Below, one piece after another: positions 51,311 to 61,275 of a stretch of DNA of 64,000 nt. The stretch is from Hormoscilla sp. GM7CHS1pb. Its GTDB lineage: Bacteria > Cyanobacteriota > Cyanobacteriia > Cyanobacteriales > Desertifilaceae. Each line of letters opens with the position of its first letter. Within the stretch, counting starts at the first letter, position 1. The DNA lies in contig JACONN010000003.1 of NCBI GenBank assembly GCA_014323675.1, forward strand, positions 62,001 to 126,000, given 5' to 3'. The position numbers and the translations under genes were made by a program. The notes below the pieces were generated by a model that saw only the letters and a list, made by a program, of their open reading frames with translations, did no database searches and was not told where the DNA came from.

Positions 51311-51445
51311 GGCGGGGCAAATTTGCCCACAACCGCGATCGGTTGTTCAGCCTCAAAGGGCTTGGTTAAATATATGGCTGGCGCCCATAGGGTAAGGGTT
51401 TGGCGGATGTCGGAAAAAAAAATTCCCAAAAAATGGAAATTAGAC

Positions 51446-51476
51446 TTGACAATTACCAGGCTCTTAAGGTTATGAT
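51446..51476 (+). promoter_or_regulatory. Promoter of tRNA-Gln
   Basis: -35 TTGACA (51446-51451) and -10 TATGAT (51471-51476), with a 19-base spacer, slightly long. The expected start is about 10 bp before the tRNA at 51493. Confidence 0.6.
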
Positions 51477-51492
51477 ATCAAAAGAAGCGAAT

Positions 51493-51564
51493 TGGGGTGT
51501 AGCCAAGCGGTAAGGCAGCGGGTTTTGGTCCCGCCATTCCTAGGTTCGAATCCTAGCACCCCAG
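51493..51564 (+). tRNA. tRNA-Gln (UUG)
   Basis: 72 nt. TGGGGTG pairs with CACCCCA; D arm AGCCAAGCGGTAAGGCA; anticodon loop TTTTGGT gives UUG; T arm CTAGGTTCGAATCCTAG. Discriminator G; CCA not encoded. Confidence 0.97.
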
Positions 51565-51629
51565 TTGAACAGGTGATGGCTAGCATAGTCCTCTGGATGT
51601 GATAGTGATCCAGTAGCGATGTGAAAACT

Positions 51630-52403
51630 ATGCCTGAAACCGCCCCTACTATCCTCGCCCTCGATTTTGACGGTGTCCTCTGTGACGGGCTGCAAGAGTA
51701 TTTTCTGACGACTTGGCGCACTTATTGTCAAGTATGGCAGCCAGCTAGTCAGGATCCTCCCGATCGGATAGCGCCGGTGTTCTATCGCCTGCGACCGGTA
51801 ATCGAAACGGGATGGGAAATGCCTTTGCTGCTACGGGCTATTCTCCAAGGTGTTCCGGAAGAGGAGATTTTGCTCGGCTGGCCGGCGATCGCCCAGCAAC
51901 TGTTGAAGACAGAAAATCTCCAAGCCGCAGAGTTGGGACCGCTACTGGACAAACAGCGCGATCGATGGATATCTACAGATTTAGCTGGCTGGCTGGGGTA
52001 CCATCGGTTCTATCCGGGAGTAGTCGAAAGAGTGCGATCGCTCTTTGAGAGTCCGGTAGAACCGGTGATTATCACCACGAAAGAGGAACGCTTTGTCAGA
52101 AAGCTGTTGCAGCAACAAGGGATAGAGTTTTCCCAGGGGAAAATTTATGGCAAAGGCTGCAAACGTCCTAAGTATGAAATTCTGCGAGAATTGGGAGGAG
52201 CGGTCGAGAACATCTGGTTTATAGAAGACCGGCTGAAGACTTTACAATTGGTGCAACAGCAGCCAGACTTAGAGCAAGTGAGGCTTTATCTAGCTGATTG
52301 GGGCTATAATACATCTTCGGAGCGAGAATTGGTCCGCGATCGGGAGCGCATGCGGCTGCTGTCACTAGAACAGTTCGTGCAAGATTTCTCTGCGTGGCCT
52401 TAG
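51630..52403 (+). CDS. HAD-superfamily hydrolase
   Basis: 257 residues from MPETAPTILALDFDGVLCDG; a GTG three codons upstream is an alternative start. Motif I is DFDGVLCDG, motif II is PVIITTKE, and IWFIEDRL supplies the acidic motif IV. It is a phosphatase-type HAD with a helical cap (about 50-125). A conserved cyanobacterial group of this type exists; its substrate is not known. tRNA-Gln lies just upstream. Confidence 0.85.
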   Translation: MPETAPTILALDFDGVLCDGLQEYFLTTWRTYCQVWQPASQDPPDRIAPVFYRLRPVIETGWEMPLLLRAILQGVPEEEILLGWPAIAQQLLKTENLQAAELGPLLDKQRDRWISTDLAGWLGYHRFYPGVVERVRSLFESPVEPVIITTKEERFVRKLLQQQGIEFSQGKIYGKGCKRPKYEILRELGGAVENIWFIEDRLKTLQLVQQQPDLEQVRLYLADWGYNTSSERELVRDRERMRLLSLEQFVQDFSAWP

Positions 52404-52602
52404 AGAGTAGGTTCGTAGTAAGCACTTTAGTGCTTCCCGGGCGCGAAAGAAAGGAGGCAGAGCCTCGAAAGCTCGTTCCCAGGCAGAGGCCTGGGAACGA
52501 GGGTAGTCGGTGGTGAAGGAAAAATGTGGGTCTGGACTTGGGTTGAGCCTGGGAACGAGGGTGGTCGGTGGTAGCAGTAGCGATCCTAAATTAGGTTTGT
52601 TT

Positions 52603-53784
52603 ATGCTGGATTTAATGAAACTAGCGCGGCAAATGCAAGGCATCAGTCAGCATCTTACTCAAGAAGCTGCTGCGAGTCGCAAACGCTTAGACATCGCTCA
52701 TCAACTCTGGGAGCAAGCTACTGTTAAACAGGACTTGTTGGTGCAGGAACATCAGAGTTGGCGCAAGGCCCTGGGATTTAATGCTGCTTTACCTGTCGAA
52801 CCTTTGGATACTTGCGTTGAGGTGAATGTCCCGCCAGAAGTGCAGACGGTAATGGCTACGGATGGCTCCCAGATCGCGCCTTCTCATCATGAAATTGCTT
52901 ATTGTTATCTGATTAATGTCGGTAGGGTACTATTGCACTATGGACAGAACCGGCAACCTCTCTTAGATAGCTTGCCAGAGGTGTTCTACCGCCCGGAAGA
53001 GCTTTATGTTTCTCGTCAGTGGGGAATTAGAACTGAAGAATGGATGGGCTATGTTCGCACGGTGTCAGAGGCGGTAATGCTAGCTGAATTGGGTTCAATG
53101 CTGGCAACACCGACATCGAATATCCCCAATTTGGCGATGGTGGATGGTTCCCTGATTTACTGGTTTCTGGAACAGTTGCCAACTCCGGCACGCGATCTCC
53201 TGCTACCGCCGATCCTGAATGCTTGGAGTCAGTTGCAAGAGGCGGGGATCCCGATCGTCGGCTATCTGAGTTCCTCTCGTAGTGGTGAAGCGCTGAATTT
53301 TATGCGCTTGCAAAGTTGTGCTTATCCGGAACCCAACTGCGCGAAAAATTGCAATAATGCCGATGAAGCGCCTTGCCAGGTTTTTCATCCTTTACGAGAT
53401 ACTACTTTCTGGGGGGGTTTTCTGCAACCCGGACAACGCAGTTGTTTATGGCAAAGTTCTGCCCGAATTCTAGAGCATTATGGTTCCCAAAAGATTTATT
53501 TCTGCTATCTCCATGTCGGTCATGAAATAGCTAGAATTGATTTTCCAGCTTGGGTAGCGGAAAATTCCACATTGCTGGATAATGCTTTGAGTCTGACGAT
53601 CGCCCAAGTGCAAAAGGGTTATGGTTATCCGGTAGTTTTGGCGGAAGCGCACAATCAGGCGGTGGTGCGGGGGGGCGATCGGGCACGTTTCTTTGCCCTG
53701 CTGGAACAAGAGATGATTAAAGCTGGCTTAAAAAATGTGGGAACTTCTTACAAAGAAACTCGCAAACGTGGTAGTATCGCCTAG
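52603..53784 (+). CDS. NurA-domain nuclease
   Basis: 393 residues from MLDLMKLARQMQGISQHLTQ. ATDGSQIAPSHHE holds the first catalytic Asp of NurA, and NLAMVDGSLIYWFLEQLP the second. YLSSSRSGEALN, RIDFPAWVAEN and ALSLTIAQVQKGYGYPVVLAEAHNQAVV complete the family pattern. NurA is a 5'-3' exonuclease that works with HerA in end resection. No HerA gene is near. The upstream DNA 52430-52560 carries repeats of CCTGGGAACGAGGG. Confidence 0.88.
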   Translation: MLDLMKLARQMQGISQHLTQEAAASRKRLDIAHQLWEQATVKQDLLVQEHQSWRKALGFNAALPVEPLDTCVEVNVPPEVQTVMATDGSQIAPSHHEIAYCYLINVGRVLLHYGQNRQPLLDSLPEVFYRPEELYVSRQWGIRTEEWMGYVRTVSEAVMLAELGSMLATPTSNIPNLAMVDGSLIYWFLEQLPTPARDLLLPPILNAWSQLQEAGIPIVGYLSSSRSGEALNFMRLQSCAYPEPNCAKNCNNADEAPCQVFHPLRDTTFWGGFLQPGQRSCLWQSSARILEHYGSQKIYFCYLHVGHEIARIDFPAWVAENSTLLDNALSLTIAQVQKGYGYPVVLAEAHNQAVVRGGDRARFFALLEQEMIKAGLKNVGTSYKETRKRGSIA

Positions 53785-53831
53785 AATTGCTAATGTCATT
53801 TTTAAATTTGCAATTCTCAATTTTCAAAGCA

Positions 53832-54092
53832 TTAAAATTGTGGTTCATCTGCTAGGGTTTCAATGAGTAAATCCATTTGCTGCCGTCGTTCTGCAAGAAA
53901 TTGCTCGCATTGATGCAGATATTCAATGGCATCGGCAAATTGATCGAAGACTTCTGCTAATTCTAGCTTACCTACTTCGATTTGCGAGATAATTGTTTCA
54001 ACTTGAGCAACTGTTGCCTCATAATTCCATTCTGGAGGGAGTTGCATTGCATCGGGTTGGGACGATAGAACCTGGGGAATATCTTTAGACAT
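53832..54092 (-). CDS. xseB: Exodeoxyribonuclease VII small subunit
   Basis: 86 residues. [31 protein letters not shown] is the XseB signature. It overlaps xseA by 8 bp, so the two subunits are coupled. The 15-residue N-terminal extension is unusual but harmless. Confidence 0.92.
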   Translation of the reverse strand: MSKDIPQVLSSQPDAMQLPPEWNYEATVAQVETIISQIEVGKLELAEVFDQFADAIEYLHQCEQFLAERRQQMDLLIETLADEPQF

Positions 54093-55338
54093 CTGTAGTT
54101 GAGTTAAGGATTTCGGTGATTTTGACTTTAACCTGACCTTGACCTAACTGAATCTGTAATTCCTCGCCAACTGTTAAGCGGGCGGATGAACGGATAATAG
54201 TGCGCAGGCTTGGGGGTTGCCTGACTACAGCATAACCTCTTTGCAGCACGTTGTGTGGGTCGAGGGTTGCGAGTTTTTGCCCCAGGTGCTGGCAGTGTTG
54301 GCTTTCTTGCTGGATTTTCTGATAACTTAGTTGTACTAGCTGCCGACGCTTCCAGGTCAGGGCTTCAGTTTCTTGCTGCAAGAGTCGATCGAGTTGCAGG
54401 CGTCGCAGTCGGGAACGGAACTGTTGCAGTTTACTTTGACGCTGTTCTAGCTGATGTTTGACGGCATTTTTTAAGGCGTTAGTCCTATCGAGATGTTCTA
54501 TTTCTAAGGTAGCAACTTCTGGTACCGCTTGAACGGCGGCGGCGGTGGGAGTGGAGACGCAAACATCCGCTGCTAAGTCGGCCAGGGTCTCGTCTCGCTG
54601 ATGACCAATGCCAGCAATGACTGGGATGGGACAATGGGCGATCGCCTTCACGACTCGTTCGTCATTAAAGCAGGCGAGGTCTTCAACTGCGCCTCCTCCC
54701 CGGGAGAGAATCAGCACTTCGGCTCTGCCATCGAATTCTACTCGCTTAATGGCTGCTACAATGGCAGCAGCGGCTTGGGTTCCCTGGACGAGGGCGGGGG
54801 AGAATAAAACTTGCAAACCCGGATAGCGGCGTCTGAGGGTGCGTTGGATATCTCCCCAGGCTGCTGCTTGGGGTGAGGTGACTACTGCGATGGTTTGGGG
54901 ATGAGGCGGGAGAGTCCGCTTTCTTTGGGGGTCGAATAAGCCTTCTGCTGCTAGGCGATCGCGCAGTTGGCGGTAACGCAGCGCTTGCAAACCTTCTCCT
55001 GCGGGTAAAGCCTGAGTGACCATTAGCTGATATTGTCCCCTAGGGGGATAAAGGCGCATATGGCCTAAAACAATTATCTGTTCTCCTTTTACTGGCATGT
55101 TAAAGAGTTGGTGGAGATAGCTGTTCCAGATCACGCAACTAATTGTTGCTTTCGCGCCTGGATCCCCTAGGGTAAAGAATAGCCCGCTAGAGTGGCGATT
55201 GGCACTGGATACTTCACCTATTACACATATTTGTCTGAGTTGGTCATCTTCTTCTAGCAATGTCTGGATATAGGAGGTTAATCCTGCTACTGACACTGGT
55301 GTCTGCTGAACTAGGAGATTCGGTAATGGGAAGGTCAT
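54085..55338 (-). CDS. xseA: Exodeoxyribonuclease VII large subunit
   Basis: 417 residues. OB-fold N-terminus ([36 protein letters not shown]). The catalytic part has [41 protein letters not shown] and [26 protein letters not shown]. The C-terminal coiled coil ends with LQRGYAVV. Complete, with xseB following. Confidence 0.95.
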   Translation of the reverse strand: MTFPLPNLLVQQTPVSVAGLTSYIQTLLEEDDQLRQICVIGEVSSANRHSSGLFFTLGDPGAKATISCVIWNSYLHQLFNMPVKGEQIIVLGHMRLYPPRGQYQLMVTQALPAGEGLQALRYRQLRDRLAAEGLFDPQRKRTLPPHPQTIAVVTSPQAAAWGDIQRTLRRRYPGLQVLFSPALVQGTQAAAAIVAAIKRVEFDGRAEVLILSRGGGAVEDLACFNDERVVKAIAHCPIPVIAGIGHQRDETLADLAADVCVSTPTAAAVQAVPEVATLEIEHLDRTNALKNAVKHQLEQRQSKLQQFRSRLRRLQLDRLLQQETEALTWKRRQLVQLSYQKIQQESQHCQHLGQKLATLDPHNVLQRGYAVVRQPPSLRTIIRSSARLTVGEELQIQLGQGQVKVKITEILNSTTDV

Positions 55339-55460
55339 ATCTATTTGGGATTTTCAAAGTAGGGTGGGCAGTGGATGGTGCCTTACCGGTAATAATGGTT
55401 GTGTACTGCCCACTTTACGGGTGTATAAGGATGGTCAAGTTGGCTTACTCGCAATGGATG

Positions 55461-55826
55461 CTAGCTTTGAGAGCCAACTGTTTTTTCCACAAGCAGTTTG
55501 AGAATATCCGTTATCTCTGCTTGACGGCTGTCTAATCTGTCGATTAGCCTATACATCTCGGTGCGAGTTTCCCCTTGATTCTCTGCTAAATGCGCAACAG
55601 AATTGCTTATATGCGCAACGGAATTGCTTATATGCGCAACGGAACTATTCAAATTCGCCAAAGCATTTGCTTGATTCCGCGCCATATCAGCCACTGTTTC
55701 CCGCAGTTGAGCCATTTCCCGCTCGGATTGGCGTCGGGTTTCCGTGAGGTAGTCTCCTAATGCTTGCATAGCACGCGCATTCGATTCGATTAACTTTTTG
55801 AGTTCGTCGTTATTGGCTTCTGTCAT
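55461..55826 (-). CDS. Coiled-coil protein of unknown function
   Basis: About 121 residues from MTEANNDELKKLIESNARAM, with AAGGA upstream. Long heptads, including a 7-residue unit NSVAHIS repeated in tandem (21-bp DNA repeat at about 55590-55650). Such short coiled-coil proteins are common in cyanobacteria. No domain name can be given. Confidence 0.7.
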   Translation of the reverse strand: MTEANNDELKKLIESNARAMQALGDYLTETRRQSEREMAQLRETVADMARNQANALANLNSSVAHISNSVAHISNSVAHLAENQGETRTEMYRLIDRLDSRQAEITDILKLLVEKTVGSQS

Positions 55827-56053
55827 GGGTTTATCCTTGAGGTTATTTCTATTATATTTGACATCTGGCATTATTGTCAGTCAGTCCGTTAGCGTCTCGT
55901 GTCACCCTGGGAAAGTAATACCCCGAAGCGATCGCATCTGCTGCGACCAGTATAGCACTCCACTGGTGGGTCTGGTATCCACTGGTCACCTAGCATGTGC
56001 TACAATCAAGAAAGACAGAACATAGCCCTAGGGAGATTAAATGGTAAGTAAAT

Positions 56054-56713
56054 ATGGCGATCGCAACATCTACTCTTGAACCAATCCCAGCAAGCGCTGA
56101 ATCACTGTTCGCATTAACAGGCGTTAGCTGGCAGACCTATAAAGCATTAATGGCGGAAGTCGGAGAAGACCGCCCTTGGAGAATTACTTATGACCGAGGA
56201 GTTTTAGAATTCAGGATGCCACTCCAGGAACACGAACAACCAAAAATCATGATAGCAAGCTTGGTCGAAGCTTTAGCAGATGAACTAGAAATTGAGATAA
56301 TGCAACTTGGCGCATTGAGGCTCGATCGAGAGGACTTAACCCGTGCGGTGGAGCCAGATACCTGTTTCTACATTCAGAATGAATTGAGAGTTAGAGGCAA
56401 AAAAATTAACCTGACGGAAGATCCACCACCAGATCTGGTCTTCGAGTCAGACTATACAAGCTCTTCTATTGATAAATTCTTGCTTTATGCTGCTCTCGGC
56501 GTGCCCGAACTCTGGAGATACCGCCGGGAAACTCTGCAAGTTTACCAACTGATAGGGGGAAAATATGAACCTAGCAACACTAGCACGGCTTTCCCGGTTC
56601 TGCCGATCGCAGAAGTTCCTGGTTTCATTGCGCAAAGTCAGGCGATCGGGCAACGATCTGCCGTGCGTTTATTTCGACAACGAATACGAGAAATCTTGCC
56701 AAGGGAAAATTGA
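56054..56713 (+). CDS. Uma2-family putative endonuclease
   Basis: 219 residues. WRITYDRGVLEFRMPLQEHE, VEPDTCFYI, PDLVFESDYTSSSIDKFLLYAALGVPELWRYR is the Uma2 (DUF820) pattern with E, D and ExD/K of the PD-(D/E)XK fold. Uma2 genes are multi-copy in cyanobacteria and their job is unknown. Complete. Confidence 0.9.
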   Translation: MAIATSTLEPIPASAESLFALTGVSWQTYKALMAEVGEDRPWRITYDRGVLEFRMPLQEHEQPKIMIASLVEALADELEIEIMQLGALRLDREDLTRAVEPDTCFYIQNELRVRGKKINLTEDPPPDLVFESDYTSSSIDKFLLYAALGVPELWRYRRETLQVYQLIGGKYEPSNTSTAFPVLPIAEVPGFIAQSQAIGQRSAVRLFRQRIREILPREN

Positions 56714-56749
56714 ATGACTGTACAGTAGATCTTGAGTAACTATGTGAAA

Positions 56750-56792
56750 GGAGGCGATCGCCCCGTTGACGAAGCGGAGGGCGATCGCCTCC
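56750..56792. terminator. Stem-loop between convergent genes
   Basis: GGAGGCGATCGCCC and GGGCGATCGCCTCC form a perfect 14-bp stem with a 15-base loop, between the Uma2 stop and the end of the broken ATPase gene that reads the other way. No strong T run follows, but a bidirectional role is plausible. Confidence 0.55.
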
Positions 56793-57774
56793 CTAGGGGG
56801 CTTCTCTATCAGAGGATAGTAAATTTTGAATGCGACTTTGCAATTCCTTGAGTTCAGGACAGCGTTCTAGAAGTCCGCGATAATTTTTCAGAGTTTCCAG
56901 CATGAGAATATCTCGTCCTTTCCCAGCCCTTTGGCGATTGCCGTAACTCTTGATAAAATCGGCAAAAACATTTTCTTTAACGCTGATATCAACACTAATT
57001 TCTGACCAAGACTTATCCAGCTTGTCCAGATGTCCAGCCAAAAGCCATGACTAAGGCGGCAAAGTTTTCCCCCCGATCGCCCATCCGTTTGGCTGTTCTG
57101 GTCTGGGAATAATTGCGTAAAATGGCGGGAGATGGAGTTAGGTGCTGCATGTTGCTGAGGGTACGAATACATGCTTTTATATAATGAGCATTCTTGGGAT
57201 CGCAACTGGTTTCCAGCAGTAACTGATGCAGCATCGATCGAGATTTATCTGGTCGATCGTCAAAGATTAAGGTATCCCCAACCTGTAGTTTTTCTCGCTG
57301 AATGCTGCCCAACTCTGTTGAGATATCTAGAGAATATTGTATTTCCACATCCTCTGGTTCGGACGATGACTTCAGAGTGACAGAAAACCGGATGACTTGT
57401 GCTTGTCGATCTCCATTGCTACCTCCCGCAAAGTTGGCTTTACTGCTGCCACCGCGAATGGGTTCCCATACTTCACTATGTGTACTTTTGGGCTTGCCGT
57501 TGAATATTTCATCAATTGTCAATCCGTAACCAATTCCTTGTAAGACTCGCAAAGCTTCCAAGAAGTTGGACTTGCCGCTGGCGTTTCTCCCGAGCAACAG
57601 ATTGAAGTTGCTGAGGTTGATGTTGACTTTTTCTAATGTTTTGAAGCCTTCAATTGTTAGAGAGGTAATCGTGGGGACCGATCGCGCGACTGTTTCACCG
57701 ACAGAGAGTTCTGGCTGCTGAATCTCAATCTTGTTTCTCGGTAATCCTTGAGGTAAATGTAACTCAGATGGCAT
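56793..57774 (-). pseudogene. Truncated ABC/SMC-like ATPase fused to another gene's tail
   Basis: The N-terminal part (57774 to 57013) has SLTIEGFKTLEKVNINLSNF and Walker A LLLGRNASGKSNFLEAL, typical of AAA_21-type ATPases. It loses the family after ENFAALVMAFG, so the signature and Walker B are missing. The following frame (57041 to 56793) reads KSYGNRQRAGKGRDILMLET and KNYRGLLERCPELKELQSRI, which looks like the tail of a second protein, possibly a DUF4276-type partner. Such ATPase/DUF4276 pairs include the AbiL phage-defence system. An internal deletion joined the two. The second identification is weak. Confidence 0.65.
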
Positions 57775-57894
57775 GATTCTGACTCCATCGATATAGGCTG
57801 GATATATCCATGATAATAGATCGAGCGTCAGATTGTCAAATGTAAACGACCGCCCGATCGGCCCGCAGCTGCGGACTCCAAGCGGGCGATCGGG

Positions 57895-58030
57895 CTAAAA
57901 GGATGAACCCGGTTGTTGGAGAAACTCCGCCTCTTCGGGGGTTGTTTCCCTGCCCAAAATCTGATTGCGGTGGGGAAAGCGTCCGAATCGCTCAATTACC
58001 TGCAAATGTCGGATAGCATCGACCAGACTG
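57895..58030 (-). pseudogene. C-terminal fragment of a DUF924-like protein
   Basis: DAIRHLQVIERFGRFPHRNQ then ILGRETTPEEAEFLQ is the C-terminus of the DUF924 family. The rest is absent. It is fused to the next fragment by deletion. Confidence 0.7.
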
Positions 58031-58277
58031 GGTCGTTATCATTAGCTGCATTTTTTGTTACATTTCTGGGATTAGACCCATCGACATTCATCACATAGAT
58101 TTCTCGATTGCCGTCACGGAAAGTTCTGAAGGCAATCAGAGATTCTGTGGGGATGGGGGTTTGGGCAGTTCCCGGATCTAAGCTACTCCAAGTCAAGAAT
58201 GCGCTGCGCGCACGCTGCGCGATCGACAGTAGCACGCATAAGCCCATCAACTCGGGTTTGAATTTCTTGGTACGCAT
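58024..58277 (-). pseudogene. N-terminal fragment of a PD40 lipoprotein-like protein
   Basis: TFRDGNREIYVMNVDGSNPR and NVTKNAANDNDPVW are one PD40/TolB-like repeat, similar to those of the full gene at 58518-59426. The copy stops after one repeat and joins DUF924 sequence. The start region 58277 has a hydrophobic stretch. A 26-bp-element-like string (GCGCGCACGCTGCGCGATC) is at 58206-58224. Confidence 0.6.
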
Positions 58278-58446
58278 TTTTTGCTCCCAAAGGTTATTGC
58301 TATTATTGTGCGCTCATAGCTGAAATTTTCGTTCCCAACTCTGGCAACGAGAACTTGTCCGCTTGATGCTTTCAGCCGATCCTATTATGGGTCATACCCC
58401 TTATTCGTCAGCAGTAGGTGAAATGTCGCCAAGCTGCTATCGCAAA

Positions 58447-58480
58447 AGAAACCCGGTTTCTTTGAGAAACCGGGTTTTCT
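58447..58480. repeat. Inverted AGAAACCCGGTTTCT repeat
   Basis: AGAAACCCGGTTTCT and AGAAACCGGGTTTTCT are separated by TTTG and form a long hairpin. It lies 38 bp after the lipoprotein stop (58518, minus strand) and may act as its terminator. Confidence 0.7.
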
Positions 58481-58517
58481 GGGTATTCGGTTTTATGGCT
58501 TCCGTTGACGATACAAT

Positions 58518-59426
58518 TTACTGCTGGGCATTGAGCGATCGGGGTTGCCAATCGGGGTAGAGATCCTTGGCAGGATTGTCAGTCAGATTAATCAGACTAG
58601 AACCGTCATCGTCGATCGCATAGATTTCAAAGTTACCGTCACGATCGGAGTGGAAACTAATCCACTCCCCGTCCGGCGACCAAGCTGGCACCCCATCCTG
58701 GTCGCGATTTTTGGTGATATTAATCTGATTGGACCCATCCGCATTCATCACGTAGATCTCATTGTTACCATTGCTACTAGAGATAAAGGCAATCTGCTTC
58801 CCGTCGGGAAACCAGGCTGGCACGCCATCATCGGTCTTAGAATTGTTAGTCAGATTGGTCTGACCGGAACTGTTGGCATTCATCACATAGACTTCCCGGT
58901 TGCCATCGCGGTTAGAATAGAAAGCGATCTGTCTCCCGTCGGGGGACCAAGCTGGGCTCCCATCTATGGCCCGATTGTTGGTCAGCCTAATCAGATTGGA
59001 ACCATTGGCATTCATCACGTAGATTTCATAGTTGCCGTGGCGGTTAGAGGCGAAGGCTATCTGACTCCCGTCCGGGGACCAGTCTGGCAAAATATCGTTA
59101 GCCTGATTGTAGGTCAGCCTGGTAGGACTGGAACCATCAGCGTTCATTACGTAGATTTCACTATTGCTATCCCGTTCGGAGGTGAAAGCAATCTTGGTTC
59201 CGTCCGGCGACCAGTCCGGTACATAATCGATCGCCTGATTATCAGTCAGTCGGGTCACGTCCGAACCGTCGCCGTTCATCACATAGATTTCATCGTTGCC
59301 GTCGCGGTCGGAAGTGAAGACAATCTTAGATGTAGCCGGAGGATTATTCTCATCGCAGGCCGAGATCAGTAGCAGGGACAAGCATAAACTCGCTAAGACC
59401 GGAAGCTTGGGAAATTTGGCAAGCAT
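58518..59426 (-). CDS. Lipoprotein with PD40/TolB-like beta-propeller repeats
   Basis: About 302 residues from [20 protein letters not shown], with GGAGAG upstream. The lipobox is LLISAC. Six to seven copies of a unit of about 42 residues follow, such as [20 protein letters not shown] and [20 protein letters not shown], which build a propeller of TolB type. It is anchored in a membrane facing the periplasm. The remnant 58024-58277 shows that at least one relative stood nearby. Confidence 0.88.
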   Translation of the reverse strand: MLAKFPKLPVLASLCLSLLLISACDENNPPATSKIVFTSDRDGNDEIYVMNGDGSDVTRLTDNQAIDYVPDWSPDGTKIAFTSERDSNSEIYVMNADGSSPTRLTYNQANDILPDWSPDGSQIAFASNRHGNYEIYVMNANGSNLIRLTNNRAIDGSPAWSPDGRQIAFYSNRDGNREVYVMNANSSGQTNLTNNSKTDDGVPAWFPDGKQIAFISSSNGNNEIYVMNADGSNQINITKNRDQDGVPAWSPDGEWISFHSDRDGNFEIYAIDDDGSSLINLTDNPAKDLYPDWQPRSLNAQQ

Positions 59427-59473
59427 TTTTTCTCTCTCCTTTTTTTCCTTTGCTTCAATCATAGATTTGTACT

Positions 59474-59513
59474 GAGGTTTGTAGTGAGGACGGAAGTCCT
59501 CACTACAAACCTC
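59474..59513. promoter_or_regulatory. 18-bp perfect hairpin upstream of the lipoprotein
   Basis: GAGGTTTGTAGTGAGGAC and GTCCTCACTACAAACCTC pair perfectly around the tetraloop GGAA. It lies 48 bp upstream of the lipoprotein start. It is a long form of the AAGGACT..AGTCCTT repeat family. Confidence 0.75.
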
Positions 59514-59906
59514 AGAAAAATCGGAGTGGGTTGCTTTGAGGACACCTGACGCTATTTTAACTGGCACAGGAAGAGGAGGCGAACTGCGCAGCGGAGGGGG
59601 CCCTGCGCGTGCACGCTTACGCTGCTACGCGAACGGGCACGACCTACGGTTGTCATCCCCATGCCTATTGCTGGCACACAACGCTTGCCAATGTCAGTTG
59701 CGTAGGACAAGTCCCGCCTGTCCGTTTTCGCCCCGCCCGGAAGAATAGGACTGTGCTACTATCTGGATGGTCTGAGGTTCGATGCCTCTCGGGAGCGCTA
59801 AAAGCAGTACCTACGGCTGGCGCCGCGCTGCGCGATCAGAGGTATCTCGGAAGGATTCAGCCTGGACCAGAGTGGTGGAGGAGAATTAGACAGGAAGGTA
59901 CAGATC
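59514..59906. other. Gene-free stretch before the oxidoreductase
   Basis: About 390 bp with no supported gene. It holds GC-rich repeat-like DNA at 59570-59640, GACAAGTCCCGCCTGTCCG at 59707 and a 26-bp mini-element copy at 59813-59839. Confidence 0.55.
59813..59839 (+). repeat. 26-bp mini-element, copy 6
   Basis: ACGGCT then GGCGCCGCGCTGCGCGATC and AG; two changes from the others. Confidence 0.75.
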
Positions 59907-60974
59907 ATGTCATTGAGACATCGGAACGCTTTGGTGCCGCGACACCAATCCAAACCTATCCGAGTTGGGGTGATTGGAGTGGGGAATATGGGACAGCACC
60001 ATACCCGGGTTTTAAGTTTACTCAAGGATGTCGAACTGATCGGTGTTTCAGACATTGATGTGGAACGGGGTATAGACATCGCCAGCAAGTATCGAGTCCG
60101 TTTTTTTGCCGATTATCGCCAGATGCTGCCCCATGTGGACGCGGTCTGCATTGCCGTTCCTACGCGATCGCACTACGATGTGGGCATGAGTTGTCTGAAA
60201 GCTGGGGTTCATATCTTGATCGAAAAGCCGATCGCGGCCAGCATTGCCGAGGCGGAATCTCTGGTAAATGCAGCAGCTGATTGCAACTGCATTTTGCAAG
60301 TCGGTCACATCGAACGCTTTAACCCAGCTTTTCAAGAACTCAGTCAGGTTCTGAAGACAGAAGAACTGCTAGCCTTGGAAGCCTACCGGATGAGTCCCTA
60401 TTCCCATCGGGCCAACGATGTGTCTGTGGTTCTGGATCTGATGATCCATGACATCGATCTGCTTTTAGAGTTGGCCGCTGCACCTGTAGTTAAATTAACA
60501 GCTAGTGGGAGTCGGGCCTCTGACTCGGGATATTTAGATTATGTCACTGCTACTTTGGGCTTTGCGAATGGCATTGTCGCTACTCTCATATCCAGCAAGG
60601 TCACCCATCGCAAGATTCGCCGCATTGCTGCCCATTGTAAGAATTCTTTGACGGAGGCAGATTTTCTTAACAATGAGATTTTGATTCACCGACAAACGAC
60701 TGCTAATTACATGACTGAATACGGTCAGGTGCTTTACCGCCAGGATGGTTTGATTGAGAAGGTCTACACTAGTAATATTGAACCGCTGCACGCTGAGTTA
60801 GAGCATTTTGTCAGTTGCGTGTGCGGGGGAAATCAACCTTCTGTCGGCGGCGAACAGGCCCTTAAAGCTTTGCGCTTGGCGAGTTCGATCGAACAAATGG
60901 CTCTCGACGGTCATGCTTGGCATGGGCATGCGGGCGACGCTGTTGAATTAGGGTGCATCCCAGTTTGGCAATAA
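59907..60974 (+). CDS. Gfo/Idh/MocA-family oxidoreductase with IS-encoded C-terminus
   Basis: 355 residues. GVIGVGNMGQHHTRVLSLLK is the NAD(P)-binding motif and HILIEKPIAASIAEAESLV holds the catalytic EKP. The C-terminal domain, LDLMIHDIDLLLEL and so on, is complete. The last seven residues (GCIPVWQ) come from the left end of the ISKra4 element, which starts at 60951. Before insertion the frame would have read VELLMVNC and a stop. The enzyme is probably still active because the change is at the extreme end. Substrate unknown, likely a sugar or sugar nucleotide. Confidence 0.88.
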   Translation: MSLRHRNALVPRHQSKPIRVGVIGVGNMGQHHTRVLSLLKDVELIGVSDIDVERGIDIASKYRVRFFADYRQMLPHVDAVCIAVPTRSHYDVGMSCLKAGVHILIEKPIAASIAEAESLVNAAADCNCILQVGHIERFNPAFQELSQVLKTEELLALEAYRMSPYSHRANDVSVVLDLMIHDIDLLLELAAAPVVKLTASGSRASDSGYLDYVTATLGFANGIVATLISSKVTHRKIRRIAAHCKNSLTEADFLNNEILIHRQTTANYMTEYGQVLYRQDGLIEKVYTSNIEPLHAELEHFVSCVCGGNQPSVGGEQALKALRLASSIEQMALDGHAWHGHAGDAVELGCIPVWQ

Positions 60975-61048
60975 GTATAAATGCTGAGTTGATGAAGTTT
61001 CGAGATCGTGTTAGGCTTACAGAGTAGGCAAACGTTACCCCTGAAATT

Positions 61049-61267
61049 ATGAATCCTGAGAAGTTGGCTCAAATTCAATCATATGCTTTGGGCATCGCTG
61101 CCTTGTTGTATGAGGAGGCTCAAGCGACTGTTCCAGAACAATTGAAAACGCTTGAAGGACTTGAAGCTACTGTCCGTGAGCAGTTACTCCAATACGTCAG
61201 TCCAGAAATTGCCCTTTTTTTATCCAAAACAGCAGTGGCACCACTGCCGGGCGAGTCCGAATCTTAA
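61049..61267 (+). CDS. ISKra4 small upstream protein
   Basis: 72 residues, MNPEKLAQIQSYALGIAALL and on. A small acidic protein precedes the transposase in many ISKra4 elements; in some it is joined to it by frameshifting. The gap to the transposase start (61276) is 8 bp. Function unknown. Confidence 0.7.
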   Translation: MNPEKLAQIQSYALGIAALLYEEAQATVPEQLKTLEGLEATVREQLLQYVSPEIALFLSKTAVAPLPGESES

Positions 61268-61275
61268 ACAGCATT

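Larger units (their letters stand above)
50631..51445. other. Gene-free stretch with mini-element copies
   Basis: Over 800 bp without a supported gene. It has three GCCCAAATTxGCA units at 50635-50675, AT-rich DNA to about 50920 and three copies (one truncated at 51374-51386) of the 26-bp element. No noncoding RNA is recognised. Confidence 0.55.
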
